A DNA stretch of 64,000 bases, taken from the NCBI RefSeq assembly GCF_014529535.1, contig NW_023503373.1, positions 2,480,001 to 2,544,000 of the forward strand. The letters run 5' to 3'. A model generated the notes under the pieces. It had not been told where the DNA came from. It made no database searches and was given only the letters and a program-made list of their open reading frames with translations. Position numbers and translations under genes: made by a program. This DNA is from Bradysia coprophila (taxonomy: Eukaryota > Arthropoda > Insecta > Diptera > Sciaridae). Below are positions 39,001 through 50,520 of this stretch, in pieces (the first letter of the stretch is position 1; each line of letters starts with the position of its first letter).

Positions 39001-39395
39001 GATATAATGAGTGTTCGAGCTAGAAGGGAAAAGGGGAACTGGTTGACACGTTATGTTATTTTTATTGGAAAATGATGGACATGTAAAAGTCCCGAAAAAC
39101 GGTGGACGTAATTTATGGACAGCTTCTTACAAATGCTCAACATACCTTCGTCGAGACATAATACAAAGTTGCAAGCAGCTATCAACCATTTCTACCAAAC
39201 AATCTTCGAAACGAGCCGTCAGAACAGTCGGAGCGTTTGCTGCGACTGAGCCCCGTACAAACCCGTACATCTATTGCGCACGTGACCCTACTTCGTCCGT
39301 CGCCCTACTCTTACCGTAAGCCTATTGCGCCCGTAAACGTCGTAAATTCTTATGCAATGTGTACGTCTTAAAAATTGCGCATAGCGCAATTACGA

Positions 39396-40269
39396 AGCCC
39401 CGTACGACGTTCCTTTCAAAAGTAACACAAACTACACTTCCCACTGATCAGTGATTTTGGAATTATCATTTTCACCTATTTATATTGATTTTACAAAAAT
39501 CCAAAATGGCGGCCGACGGCCATTTTGTTAGGAGGTGGAAAGTACAACGGCTGCTTTACATTCGTTAGTACCTTTCAAACAAAAAAAAATTCATGAAATT
39601 CGGTTAAATTTTACTCGAGATATTAACAAAAAACACCACCTTCACTGTACGGCCGAGTAGCCACATATAAGCTCACTCCAAGAGACCTAGCTCACGCTCC
39701 GGTAAACCGAATTTCATAAACTTTTTTTTCCCTGATTGGTACGGTCAATACCTATCTAATAAATCAAAATCCATCTAAATCCGTTCAAATTTGACTAACC
39801 TACAAGCAAAAACGGATTGCCGCCCTGTACCTAGTTCACACCAAGGGGTCTAACTCACGAGTCGGTCATCCAATTTCCATAAACTTTTTTTTTTGGATAG
39901 GTATTGCAAATACCTTTCATTTGATGTATCACTTACAAGTGTAGCCTTTAAATGGCCAGAGACATCTTTGGAAAACGTTAAAGCACTTATGGGGCCCCAG
40001 CTCTGGAGGGGTCGACCCAAAATCGCCCATCTTCGAACTTAGCCTCACTATTTCAACTACCTTTCAGGGGAAAAAAAAATTTTGAAATCGGATTTGATTT
40101 ACTCAAGATATCGACGTGACAGACGGACAGACGGACAGACAAAATTTTTATTGCGGATTCGTTATCTATGAACATAGGCAAACACTTTGCCCTTACCGTC
40201 TGCTTCGAATTCCATCAATTACACACGGCATCGTAATCCTATAAGCCCCTTCGTACTTCGTACGGGGCT
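39396..40269. mobile_element. AGCCCCGTACG-ended element, copy 2 (874 bp)
   Basis: It begins AGCCCCGTACGACG at 39396 and ends TTCGTACGGGGCT at 40269. The interior is largely the reverse order of 10498-11944: the GGCGGCCGACGGCCATTTTG block, ACTCGAGATATT, and the GACGGACAGACGGACAGAC microsatellite near 40122. A further AGCCCCGTAC half-end at about 39248 suggests nested or repeated insertion. No coding sequence. Confidence 0.75.
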
Positions 40270-42200
40270 AAAAAGCCGGTTCATTATAAATGAAATACTA
40301 AAATGTGAAATAAAATGTTAAAGAAATTCAACCAAACGAAACTGATACGCTGCCCTAAATTGAATTATTAACTAAAACTTTCGCTAGATGCGTATATTTG
40401 CTGCACACCTGCACTACAGAGTTTCACAGTTCTAGTAGCATAAAAATCTATTGCAATGATGCTACCAAAACTGTAAAGTTGTATCTCGAAACAAAGTCCG
40501 AGATCCGAGACAACGTCCTGTACTACAACGTATAAAATACTATTATTTGATATCTGATTTATATGTCTGATAATTTGCTAACTCTACTGCAAAGCACATA
40601 AAGATAATTCACAAAAATATTTTTCTGCAGAAATCTCTCGAAAGTGTTAATAATATATTGGAAGTTAAAGATTCAATACTACTCGACGCTGCAGAATCAT
40701 GTACCATCTGTACAGTAGTAAGGTATTTCAGATTTTTATAATTTCTAAGACCTTATATAACACTCAGAGTTTTGATTGTCATTACACTCTAAATTTCGAC
40801 CACAGGAACATTTTTGCAAAGGGGGAAGCAACAATGGAAAATCTTGTCCCACCATTCGACTATTCGTTAATTATTCACCCATTATTTTCCCTTCATTTGC
40901 TGACATTTCTCTTTTTTCGCCCGAGTCTGTCCCACAAAAATCGTACGAGGACAGTAATTTTTAATAATTTTCCATCTTTAAACTTCTTTTTTTGATAGCC
41001 CGAAATTATTAAGATTCGAAAAGAATTTTCCTCAAGTGTATTCAAACTTTTTAGAAAGCTTTTTAATTTTGTTCCTTACATCGTTCAATTAAACAAATTT
41101 TTGTTATATACTTTACCTCAGGTTCATACAATAACTGATACTTTACCAACCAACATCGAGCTGGAAGAGGTGCCAGCGACTTGTACCACATTTCTATCGG
41201 TATTTTATTATTTTTTATCTGTACTTCTTTTATCGGTAGTTTATTATTTTTTATCGGTAAAATTGAATTTTTCTATCGGTCGAATATAAATATCCCATAC
41301 TTTACCCGCTTAAATTAAACACAATCCGCAATGGAAAAAGTTATGAACGTTAATCTAAGCGGTTCTTCCTAAAAAGTTCAAATAAAGCTGCAAAAAGAGT
41401 CTATAAAGTTGAAGCATTATAATTTGATCGATTCTATTCATTTTTAAATAATTGTAGTTTTTCAAGAAATCATTTCGAAAACATTACAGTATAAAAGCTT
41501 ACACATGCGCATTAGAGCTGTTTACTCGCGGTATACCTGCGGGTAATCCGTTCAAATGCACGTGTCTAAGCTCTTATACTGTAATGTTTTCGAAATGATT
41601 TCTTCGAAAACTAAAATTATTTAAAAATGAATTAAATGAGTAGAATCGATCAAATTATAATGCTCCGACTTTACTTTTTTCAGAATGAAATTTCAGAATG
41701 ATATTACCGTAACCAAATTTTCATATTCCTTTTATCAGTTTAAGTTTTAAAAGCATTGGATCAGACTAATAAAAAAAACGATTTTCCGAGAACTGTGTAT
41801 AGTATGTAGCGAATGTGTGACATGAACAAAAGTGAAATTTGTGTATCAGCCTACGCAAAAATAGAGTTTTCCAGAATATTTGTCGATATATAAACTCAAT
41901 AGTCATTGTGAATTAGACATGAGTATAGTCAGATTGCAAGTCATGCTTTAACACTACAACTACTAACATATGACTATGAAGCCAAATAAACCAGCTGCAG
42001 ATTTAATTTTATAATCTTCAGTTTCTCGAACCAAACGTTTTCATAAAAATGTATGATTGTATTTAACTAAAGAAAGAGAGACACACACATTCATGGCACC
42101 CAGCAAATGTTCTATATCATCATTCTACCATACATAATACGTTCCAAAAAGATAAAATTTAAGCTCTAATATTAAAAATGTTTTTGATTATATGAAAACT
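40270..42200. other. intergenic upstream of GST copy 4
   Basis: It holds the hairpin at 41389-41683 and, at about 41895-42150, DNA that is duplicated upstream of the GST pseudogene (43605-43870). No gene recognised. Confidence 0.5.
41389..41683. mobile_element. hairpin MITE, about 295 bp
   Basis: The left arm runs through GCATTATAATTTGATCGATTCTA, ATTTTTAAATAATT and CATTTCGAAAACATTACAGTATAA. Each has its complement in the right arm (about 41570-41675). The outer ends are CTGCAAAAAG and CTTTTTTCAG. A G+C-richer loop lies at 41500-41565. Confidence 0.75.
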
Positions 42201-42210
42201 TTATTATAGT

Positions 42211-42247
42211 TATAAAATCGGTATACAAGCACACACAAACTCAGTTG
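42211..42247 (+). promoter_or_regulatory. core promoter of sigma GST at 42377
   Basis: TATAAAATC at 42211 and TCAGTTGCTT with the initiator A at 42242-42243 (about 32 nt apart). The CAGTTG initiator recurs at the other GST promoters. Confidence 0.6.
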
Positions 42248-42376
42248 CTTGTTCATGTTCATCAACGTTGGAACATAATAGAATAATAATTCCGTTGGAG
42301 TGTTTCATTCTTTGTGTGATATAAAAATAATTCAGTTTTTAGTTCGAAAATTATAATTACCTGCAGTTCTTTCACA

Positions 42377-43185
42377 ATGGCATCACCGTCAGCAAATCCA
42401 ACATTTAAACTAAGCTATTTCAACATCAAAGGTCTAGGCGAACCCATACGATTTCTCTTTGCGTATGGTGGACAGAATTATGAAGATAACAGAGTGTCCC
42501 ATGAAGATTGGCCAGCCATAAAATCAAGTACCTTTTTTGTGAAGAAACTTTTGAGTGAATGTTTATTCATAGAAATTTACAACCATAGCAACTCCAATGG
42601 GTCAAATGCCTGTCTTGGAAGTGGATGGAAACGTAGTTCACCAAACCGTGGCCATTTTGAGATATTTAGCCAGACGCTTCGGTTTGGCTGGAGGAAGTGA
42701 TTGGGAATCGCTCTTAATCGACACTGTTGCCGATACGATCACAGACTTCCGACAAAGTATGAACAGTTTTCTTTTTCTTTATCAAATGAGTCTAATAAAA
42801 GGCAAACTTATTACAGAGCTTTCAGCACCTTTTTATGAAACAGATGAGGCTGTGAAGGCTAAGAAGAAGGCAAATATCCTTGCTGAAATTGTTCCATTTT
42901 TTCTAGGAAAACTGGAAGAAATTGCTAAAGAAAATGACGGTCACTTAGCATTATCCAAGGTATACTTGTAACTATGCCACTTTGTTGAAGATTTTAATAA
43001 TTTTGTTCTTTCAACAGTTAACTTGGGCTGATTTATACTTTGCCTCATTGCATGATATGTTGGAGTACATGATTCAAAAGAATTTCTTGGAGAAATATCC
43101 TTACCTAAGAAAGGTGGTTGATAATGTCTATGCGGTTGACTCAATAAAATCGTGGATTGCAAAGCGACCAGTTTCGGAGTATTAA
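42377..43185 (+). CDS. sigma-class glutathione S-transferase, copy 4
   Basis: The exons are 42377-42527, 42589-42756, 42817-42959 and 43018-43185; all are GT-AG and in phase; 209 residues. It starts [23 protein letters not shown] with the catalytic Tyr in SYFN. The conserved start of exon 2 (MPMGQMP in its relatives) reads [13 protein letters not shown], so the first Met is Thr. The glutathione-contacting Ser of HQS is Thr (VVHQTVAIL), a conservative change. The last intron before LTWAD is retained. It ends KRPVSEY. AATAAA follows at 43231. A decayed partial copy lies 0.7 kb downstream. Confidence 0.93.
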
Positions 43186-43893
43186 TTTGTATTGTTAAGC
43201 GTTAAATGGCAACCCTCAATTGTTTGTTTTAATAAACTAATGCAAATCGAAATACTGTTTTAAATAACTATTATTCCTCGGGAAAAAGGGGAGATTGTAT
43301 TTTTCGGGTAAGTTGGGACCAGAACATAGCGAGCAATATCCTCGAAAAACGATGTACAACTTTTTTCCATCGTTAACAAAAGCTTTTTCGGTATATGGGC
43401 AATTTCAGCTAATAAGTGGAAATTGCTATCAGATTTTTCTCGGTTCGCTCCTGGAGCTTTTTCATGTTCTAAAATGTTATTTAGGTATGAATGCGTTGCA
43501 TGAAAAACGTTGTGTAATCTCTGATTGAGCGGCCTGCGATCCAAAAATATCAAAGTTTGAAAATAATGTAACGTAGACAACAAACAGTGGAAATTACCAT
43601 ATATATAAATTCCACAGTCGTGTGTAGTGTATAGTCAGAATGCAAGTCATCGTGTTTAATAAATATTTAGTTTAAGCCTACCTTAACACTACAACTACAA
43701 ACATATGACTATGAATCAGTCATTTGAACCAGTAGCAAATTTTATTTGATAATCGCTAGTTTCACCGACGAAACGTTTTGATGAATATGTATGATTGTGT
43801 TTAAGTAATTAGAGAGAGAGAGAGAGAGAGAATTAACGTTGTATATTAACATACATAATACGTTCCAAAAATATTAAATCTAACTTTTTTTAG

Positions 43894-44251
43894 AGCTATC
43901 GGTATCATTTTATGAAACGAATGAGGCTGTTAAGGCTCAAAAAGAAGGCCAATGTTGAAGCTGGAGTTGTTCCACTTTATCTAGGAAAGCCAGAAGAAAT
44001 CGCTAAAATACTGACGGTCATTTAGTGTTATGGAAGGTGATACAATTTGATGATATATGTCCTTTTGTTGACTATTAACAATTCTGTTCACTCAACATTT
44101 AACTTGGGCTGATTTATACTTCGCCTCTTATTGCATAATTATATTGGAGTACATGATTCAAAAGAATTTCTTGCAGAATAATGATATTTCTAAGAAAGGT
44201 GGTTGACGCAATTGACTCAATAAAATCGTAGATTGCGAAGCGGAGTGTTAA
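43894..44251 (+). pseudogene. decayed duplicate of GST copy 4 (last two exons only)
   Basis: 43894-44036 matches exon 3 of copy 4 (SFYETNEAV-like codons, then CAAAAAGAAGGC with an inserted base) and carries an early TAG. 44099-44251 matches exon 4 but has several indels, a stop within the C-terminal segment, and CAACAT where the acceptor CAACAG stood. DNA upstream (43605-43870) matches 41895-42150, so one duplication took the upstream region and exons 3-4, and the promoter and exons 1-2 are missing. No product is expected. Confidence 0.9.
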
Positions 44252-44461
44252 TTTGCATATTAAAGTGTAAAACAGATATCGTCTGTCATCAATAACGACT
44301 CTAGGAATAGAGGACAAATATTAACTAACCCGTTCTTGTCGCAGAAAGTATATTCAAAAAAATGAAGTCAAATATTTGAAATTAATCTCTTGAAAATAGT
44401 TAGATCAAATGAAGTAATAGATCTGATAGTAGAATTGCTGATATTCTTGCCGGTTGTGAAA

Positions 44462-44875
44462 TGAATTTTGTGCCACCGAGAATTGAAATACGACTCTTTT
44501 CAGCACTCATTTTAGTGTTGTAAAGTGACTTATTTCAGCACCCGTTTGATGGGATATTTCAACACTCAAAGCAGTGTTGTTATGGAATTTGTATGAGTTA
44601 TTACAACATTCGTTTTAGAAAATGCAAAGCAATGTGATCGATCAAATTTGAAGAGTGATTGTTTACCCTGAAAATTATGATTTTTTGGGCATTTGTCTAT
44701 TTCAATTCTCGGTTGGCGCAAAGCGCACAAAGCTTGATGTGTTACACGTATTGAAATGAGATTTTTCCAGCACACGACCCAATTTTCCTTACTCGCTCCG
44801 CTCGTAAGGAAAACTTGTGCTGAAAAAATCAACATTACAATACTTGTAACACAACATACTATTCTCTCCTACAAC
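44462..44875. repeat. second copy of the hydrophobin-intron repeat, inverted
   Basis: It begins ATTTTGTGCCACCGAGAATTG and ends CTTGTAACACAACATACTATT, the complement of the copy at 29279-29690. The hairpin CTTACTCGCTCCGCTCGTAAG is kept near 44790. Confidence 0.85.
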
Positions 44876-45268
44876 TCGGAACATGTTTCTTTTCTTAGTA
44901 TTTTATATAAAATTACAAAATTGAAATATTTCATCATAATGTGAACTTTAATTTTCGTTGCATCGGTTCATTTTCAATATTAATTTCTCAGGAAAATTTG
45001 AACTCCCACAACGAGGTATATTTTGAGTTATTTTAGAAAGAAAAAAATTTACCGAAATAACTCACTCTCAGTCAAAAAAACATGTTTCGTTGAGAGAATT
45101 TATCAATAGATAAGAATATGTGTGCGGCGTAATACATTCACACATTTTGGAATATTTTGTGTTTAGAAGTCCATATATGGTTCGGAAAAATATTAAAATC
45201 AAGAGTCACTGTTCAATATCCCCATTTAACTTTCCTTTTGTTTGGAATAAACAAACGTCCAGTTGAAG

Positions 45269-45332
45269 TATATAAAAAGAGAATAAATCGGACCGCAGTT
45301 TATTTACTGTTTGATTCTCCGGACTCACTAAT
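45269..45332 (+). promoter_or_regulatory. core promoter and 5' UTR exon of GST copy 5 (predicted)
   Basis: TATATAAAAAG at 45269, GCAGTT initiator with A at 45297, and a strong donor (AAT|GTAAGTAG) after 45332. The matching acceptor is TCATAG at 46091-46096, five bases before the ATG at 46102. The 764-bp UTR intron would contain the MITE at 45880-46040. Confidence 0.5.
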
Positions 45333-45879
45333 GTAAGTAGCTAATAATATTGCTAATGTAATTAGTTTGAACATTAAACACAGCATTTGATTGCGTGGTC
45401 AATGTAGTGGAAAGTAATTAGTGAATTTAAGAAATATGTCTTATATGTCGTTACTCGTAAATTAGTTGTTGCGAGTTTTTTGTGAACGAGTCGAATGCGA
45501 ATGGTGTAGTCGCAGAGACCAAAACAATAATTTACAAGCAATTACGTATGTTATAATACAGTCTAGCTGAATATAAAAACGCTGTCTCACTGCTATGAAT
45601 AATTTTTTACATGCTAACCGTCAACATGACATAATATTATTGAATGTATATAACCAAGTTGGCCTGCTCTGTTTCACAGGGGGGTCCAAAGTTCAGCTGG
45701 AGATGGGTTTTCCTGGTCCGGAAGGCTAAAATATTGGACCCGTATTTTTTTTTAGAATTATAAAAATTAATTTAGGCATGGGGAGCGAGGCATTTGTTCA
45801 TATACACAAATACATTGGTTAGAGGAGAGAAGATATATAGTGTTTGTATAGTGCATATCTTCTTTACTCCTTTATTAAC

Positions 45880-46040
45880 CAACGCACTTCAAGCAAAAGT
45901 GCTTCGAATGACAGCTGCCAAATAGACTATTATTTTGTGTGAAAAGTTTATCCAGATTTTTTACAGTACAAAAATTGATTTGATACACTGTCCAGTTTCA
46001 GTACTCTATTTAGAGTGCCACTCATGCTGGAAGTGCGTTG
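45880..46040. mobile_element. MITE, CAACGCACT family, 161 bp
   Basis: The ends are CAACGCACTTCAAGC and AAGTGCGTTG inverted. The interior shares GATACACTGTCCAGTTTCAGT with 13301-13483. No clear target-site duplication remains. It lies 62 bp before the start codon of GST copy 5. Confidence 0.8.
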
Positions 46041-46101
46041 AAACAACCAAACGTTTAAACTGAAGATTTGATTAGAATATTTTTTTGAAATCATAGAGAC
46101 A

Positions 46102-46922
46102 ATGGACTCACCAAAATCGACTTTTAAGCTTCGATATTTCAATTTTAGAGGATTGGCAGAGCCAATTCGCTTTATTTTGGCTTATGTTGGACAAGAGTAT
46201 GAGGATATTAGGGTACCGCAAGAAGATTGGCCTGCAATTAAACCAAGTAGGAAATTTTGTTTTTTAATGAAGTCATGTAGTTACATGTCGGATAATATTC
46301 TTTAAAAAAATATAGCTACACCATTTGGAAATATGCCAATTTTGGAAGTAGACGGTCAAGCTGCGGGACAGAGTATGGCAATTTTAAGGTATTTGGGTAA
46401 ACGCTTCGGACTTACGGGCTCGAATGCTTGGGAAGAATTGTTGGTGGATGGAGTAGCTGACACTTTTGCTGATTTTCGTCAAAGTAATTTTCTACTTATC
46501 AATGAAATCACCGTTTAATATAAAGCGAAATTCGAAATCAGAGTTAATTGCTCCGTGGCAGGAAACCAATGAAGAAGTAAAAGCAAAGAAAAAAGCCACC
46601 CTCGAGTCTGAGACGATTCCATTTTATTTGGCGAAATTGGAAAATTGTGCTAAGCAAAATAATGGTCATTTGGCACTGTCGAAGGTATTATCATTATGCT
46701 TACAAATATGGTAAATTGTGTGGTCATATTCGTGAATCAATTTTCAATCCACAGTTGACTTATGCTGACTTCTATTTTGCATCGATGATAGAATCGCTGT
46801 ATGTGATGATAAAACCAGATTTTTTGGACCAATATCCAAATCTAAAAAAAGTTGTCGAGAATGTACGCTCAATCGAATCCATAAAAGCTTGGATTGCTAA
46901 GAGGCCAGTGACTGAATTTTAA
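46102..46922 (+). CDS. divergent sigma-class glutathione S-transferase, copy 5
   Basis: The exons are 46102-46246, 46316-46483, 46542-46684 and 46755-46922; 207 residues, all junctions GT-AG and in phase. It begins MDSPKSTFKLRYFNFRGLAEP, with the catalytic Tyr in RYFN. The glutathione site has diverged: the usual [16 protein letters not shown] is GNMPILEVDGQAAGQS, so the conserved Gln is Asn and the loop is altered. LTWAD has become LTYAD. It ends KRPVTEF. The frame is intact, so this is a functioning but diverging copy, perhaps with changed substrate or reduced glutathione affinity. AATAAA lies at 46960. Confidence 0.92.
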
Positions 46923-47237
46923 TTTAATTACTTTTAAATCCATGGAACCACAAGATTTAAATAAATGTTTTTTAAACTAAAAAGTCCAATTGGTTTTACA
47001 ACATCTCTCACCGATTTGAATACGATAAAATTTATTTAAAATTTTCCTGGAGCTATGACAGGCAGAAAATCGATATTAAATAAGTTTCGGTTTTAATTTG
47101 TATTTGCTGGAGCATGCAGTACGCTATCGCCTAATTGGTGATTTCTAGTGAGAATATTTACTCGGTATTGGCTTGGCATTTGTTTTGTGTTGACACGCCT
47201 CGGTGCAGGCGGAAATGTTGTCAAGTGTTCATATCCA

Positions 47238-48268
47238 AAATCAGGCGTCCCACTAAATTTCGGACAATTTTATAAAAATTTCGGACATTTCCTGCAAATA
47301 TTTCGGACAATTTTTTTCCAATTTTTAATAAATCTTAAAAGAAAAAGTCTGTAAGTCCATCCCACTAAAAACCCCTGAGGTTTTATATGAGTTGATCAGG
47401 AAATACGTAAGTTGAAGTTCTCTAAACTAGAGAATTTTTTCGAAGTTTACTTTGATGTGACCTGCAGCTGTACTGATCAGAAACCTGAATAGAGATTCTG
47501 AAATATTTACGAATAAATCTAACCAGGTTTAAAACGGGATGGGTTTCTTCCTTAATACTTTCAGGCGAAACAGTTTTTACCGCATTGGTTCCGTTAGGTA
47601 GAGTTTCCATTCCTCAAATTTTATACGAACATTAAACTTGACACACTGACCTCTCAAACATCAGTCGCATGTATTTCATGGAAGCAATAATAGGGAGATT
47701 GCGATTTTTACTTTTCGTTACAAGTTAAAATTATAAGTTGACCCTTCATATACTTTGTATGGAGATGTTACTTATAATTTCTGCTCTCTACGTCAACATT
47801 TAAATTTTGATTCCAGATGTTCGATGCGCCGATGAGGCTTTGTAATTGATTTGAAGTAAATCTATCTGGAATTTATACATACTTTCCTACTCTTGCATTA
47901 AAAATTCGAAAGCATACTCGCATCTATTGATGTAATTGAAACTGTTCAGTTGTGCCCATACTGAATAAATGCTTTAAAAAGATATTGGAGTCAGCCAATA
48001 TGTGATGCAGGGGAGTTAAAGCTTCTTATTGAAATATTTGATCGGATAAAAGCTTAATAACTACTTAATTAGGGACAAAGTATTGATGGAATGAAACTGC
48101 AATTAAAAGTACTATGAAGAGCGCCGCAGGCGATTTTTTTATTTAGGGGCTTTTATAGTTTCAATATTTAATTCTGATCAAATCTTAAAGAAAATTTCGG
48201 ACATTTCGGACAATTTCGGACAAATGTGTGAAATTTCGGACATTTCGGACAAGTGGGACGCCTGATTT
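47238..48268. mobile_element. 1.03-kb element with AAATCAGGCGTCCCACT ends
   Basis: The left AAATCAGGCGTCCCACT (47238) and right AGTGGGACGCCTGATTT (ending 48268) are perfect inverted 17-mers. Inside each end the word TTTCGGACA(TT/AT) is repeated three to five times. The centre has no recognised gene. It is a non-autonomous DNA element; no target-site duplication is certain. Confidence 0.75.
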
Positions 48269-50116
48269 GATTTCAGAGTTTTGACAAGCAATGATTAATA
48301 TTATCGAATCTATTACTTGAGTTGATCCAAATATTTTCGACTAACTGAAATAAAATCTTTCACTTGATTTGTTTATTGATTCGCGTGTGCAGATTATGTT
48401 TTCTTCCCGGTATCCAAGTCAACATTTCACTGATTTCGCGGTATCCAAAAATGTAAAAGTGACTTTCCGCTACATACATTTCCAGAGGTTTGTGCAGCTA
48501 TGATTCGATTTCCCGGTATCCTAAAAAAATTTTCAGAAATTTCCCGGTATACTGGATACCACGGATACACATAATTTGGTTTAATAAAAACAAATTACAT
48601 TTTGATTATTGAAACATCCTTATAACTATATAAAATTTAGGTTACCAATTGTTATTGTTGATATTAACTCTGACTAAACCGTATTACTTTCTCCATATTT
48701 GACCATATACCACAATGTTTATAAGTACCACGTAGCTTTAAAATATCAAATGAAAATTGCAAACTCTTCAGTCAACAGTTAAACCATATTCATTTTAATT
48801 ACATTACCGTTATTATGATGGGAAAAGTTGACTTTATTTAGCGTAATATCCTTTAAAAGGAAAGTTATCACTGAGAAACCAAGCGTTAAATTTGAAAAAT
48901 AAAACAAACAGAAAATCGGTCAAGAGAAGTAGTGAATGCTAAAAGTGAATAGATCTCTTCAGTTGACAAAACTAATGAAAGTACCTAGTTCAGTTTGACT
49001 ATTTTGTGTTCTAACTAAATTACAGTCAACCTCACAAAAGTGGATTATTTTTCAAATTCTGAGAAATTCAACATATCATTTTTCGGAACAATTTAGTCAT
49101 TTCATTGTGCTTAACTTGAAATATAAACATTTCTTGGTTACTTCAAATTGTTCAATTAACTTTTTAGTCAGAATTTACAGTTTATTCGTTTTCGCAACAA
49201 AGAATTCAAATATTACCCCATTTCGTGAAGTTTGTTGTTTTTTAGTTAGCACACAAAGTTTGGCATGCGATCAGTGGTCAAAATTTTGATCTACGGGTAA
49301 TATAAAAGTTTTTTTTGTGCTTGAAGACTGAAATTCGACGGATTTCGACACGCATTGTACGATTGAAAAGTTCAATTTTTCTGTACTTCTCACAGAGAGG
49401 TATTTGCGGCCAAGAATAGTTACTTTCCTAACACATGCTAAAATTAGCATAAGTTAGGAACAAAGTTTTTCCTAAACGACGTGAAGAATAAGCGACGAAG
49501 TCGCGATATTTCAACACTAGTTAGGAAAAGTACTTTCTCGGACGCTCTCTACGGCCGAAAATGGATTTTCATACATATTTTTCCGGCCGCGATGAAGTGT
49601 GAATGCTTTGTTGTTGAAATGGCTGTAGATTGATTTCTATGATAAGGGTGTTGTTTGTGGTTTCGTATCATTTCAGTTTTCAAGCACAAAAATCGTCGTT
49701 CGTGAGGAAAGCTGAATTTTTCGGTACTCAGCTCCGCCTCGTTAGGACAAGCTTACGCCTCACCAATGTATTATGTTTTTTCGTGACCTTCCTATCAAAA
49801 ACTTAAATTTGGTAACACTACGCCTGGCAACGTGTAAAAACAGAAATCAAAACCAACTGAAAATCTGTGGCGATCCACTTGTCAAACGGATTTTAAATAA
49901 ATAAATGTCAAACGGAATGTACATGAACAAGTGCTTTGCCTTAATCTATTGATTGTAGGTTGCACTTCGATGACATAGCCACTTAAAGGTTCACAAATTG
50001 TTTACAAACAAAAACAAAGAAAACTTTTCGAAATCGTCAAATATACTTCAGAAATGAAGTCAAATGAAAGACAACAATGATTATGTGAACATAATTTAAT
50101 TCAAGTGCAATAATTT
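48269..50116. other. no gene; short repeated words
   Basis: Four TTTC(C/G)CGGTATCC words at about 48404-48560 form a loose repeat. A hairpin near 49430-49510 (TTTCCTAACACATGCTAAAA against TTAGCATAAGTTAGGAA) is visible. No gene recognised. Confidence 0.45.
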
Positions 50117-50310
50117 TTTCGCGGCAAGTGACGAAAAGTAGGACTTTCCGTTGCCTTTATCGCGAAAAACGTTTTGTCACATCTAGTGCCTAAAAAAGCA
50201 TTTATCACTCGGTTGTATGAATAACTATTATCATCGAGTTGTAAACAACGTTTTTAGCAATAAAGAGAACGGAAAGTCCTAATTTTCGTCACTTGTTGCG
50301 AAAACGTGTT
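50117..50310. repeat. hairpin repeat
   Basis: TTCGCGGCAAGTGACGAAAAG and GGACTTTCCGTT on the left mirror AACGGAAAGTCC and TTTTCGTCACTTGTTGCGAA on the right (50258-50303). Confidence 0.7.
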
Positions 50311-50340
50311 CAAAAGCAACACCCACATATCGTTGGCCTA

Positions 50341-50520
50341 CTTCGACCTTTAAAAAAATTCCACACATTCTTTCTGAAACAGGTTCAAGAAACCCGCCAT
50401 CCTCGTCTTCACTGGTATTGAATTCCAATCGTTTATTCCTTGTACGAACAAAGTCCGCTTTCCCATCAAATGCTCAGCTCGAGGCATTGAGGTACATTGA
50501 ATGACAAGGGGCGAAAGTAA
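50341..50520 (-). pseudogene. LINE reverse transcriptase C-terminal remnant
   Basis: On the minus strand, frame 50350-50556 contains GKRTLFVQGINDWNSIP and GFLNLFQKECVEFF. This resembles the WN-x-LP / F-x-x-x-L tail of CR1/Jockey reverse transcriptases. Only about 45 codons are left. It is a dead fragment. Confidence 0.55.

Noticed and set aside
39053..39319. 88-residue frame downstream of GST copy 3
   Set aside because: It runs into repeat sequence with AGCCCCGTAC half-ends and has no recognised domain.
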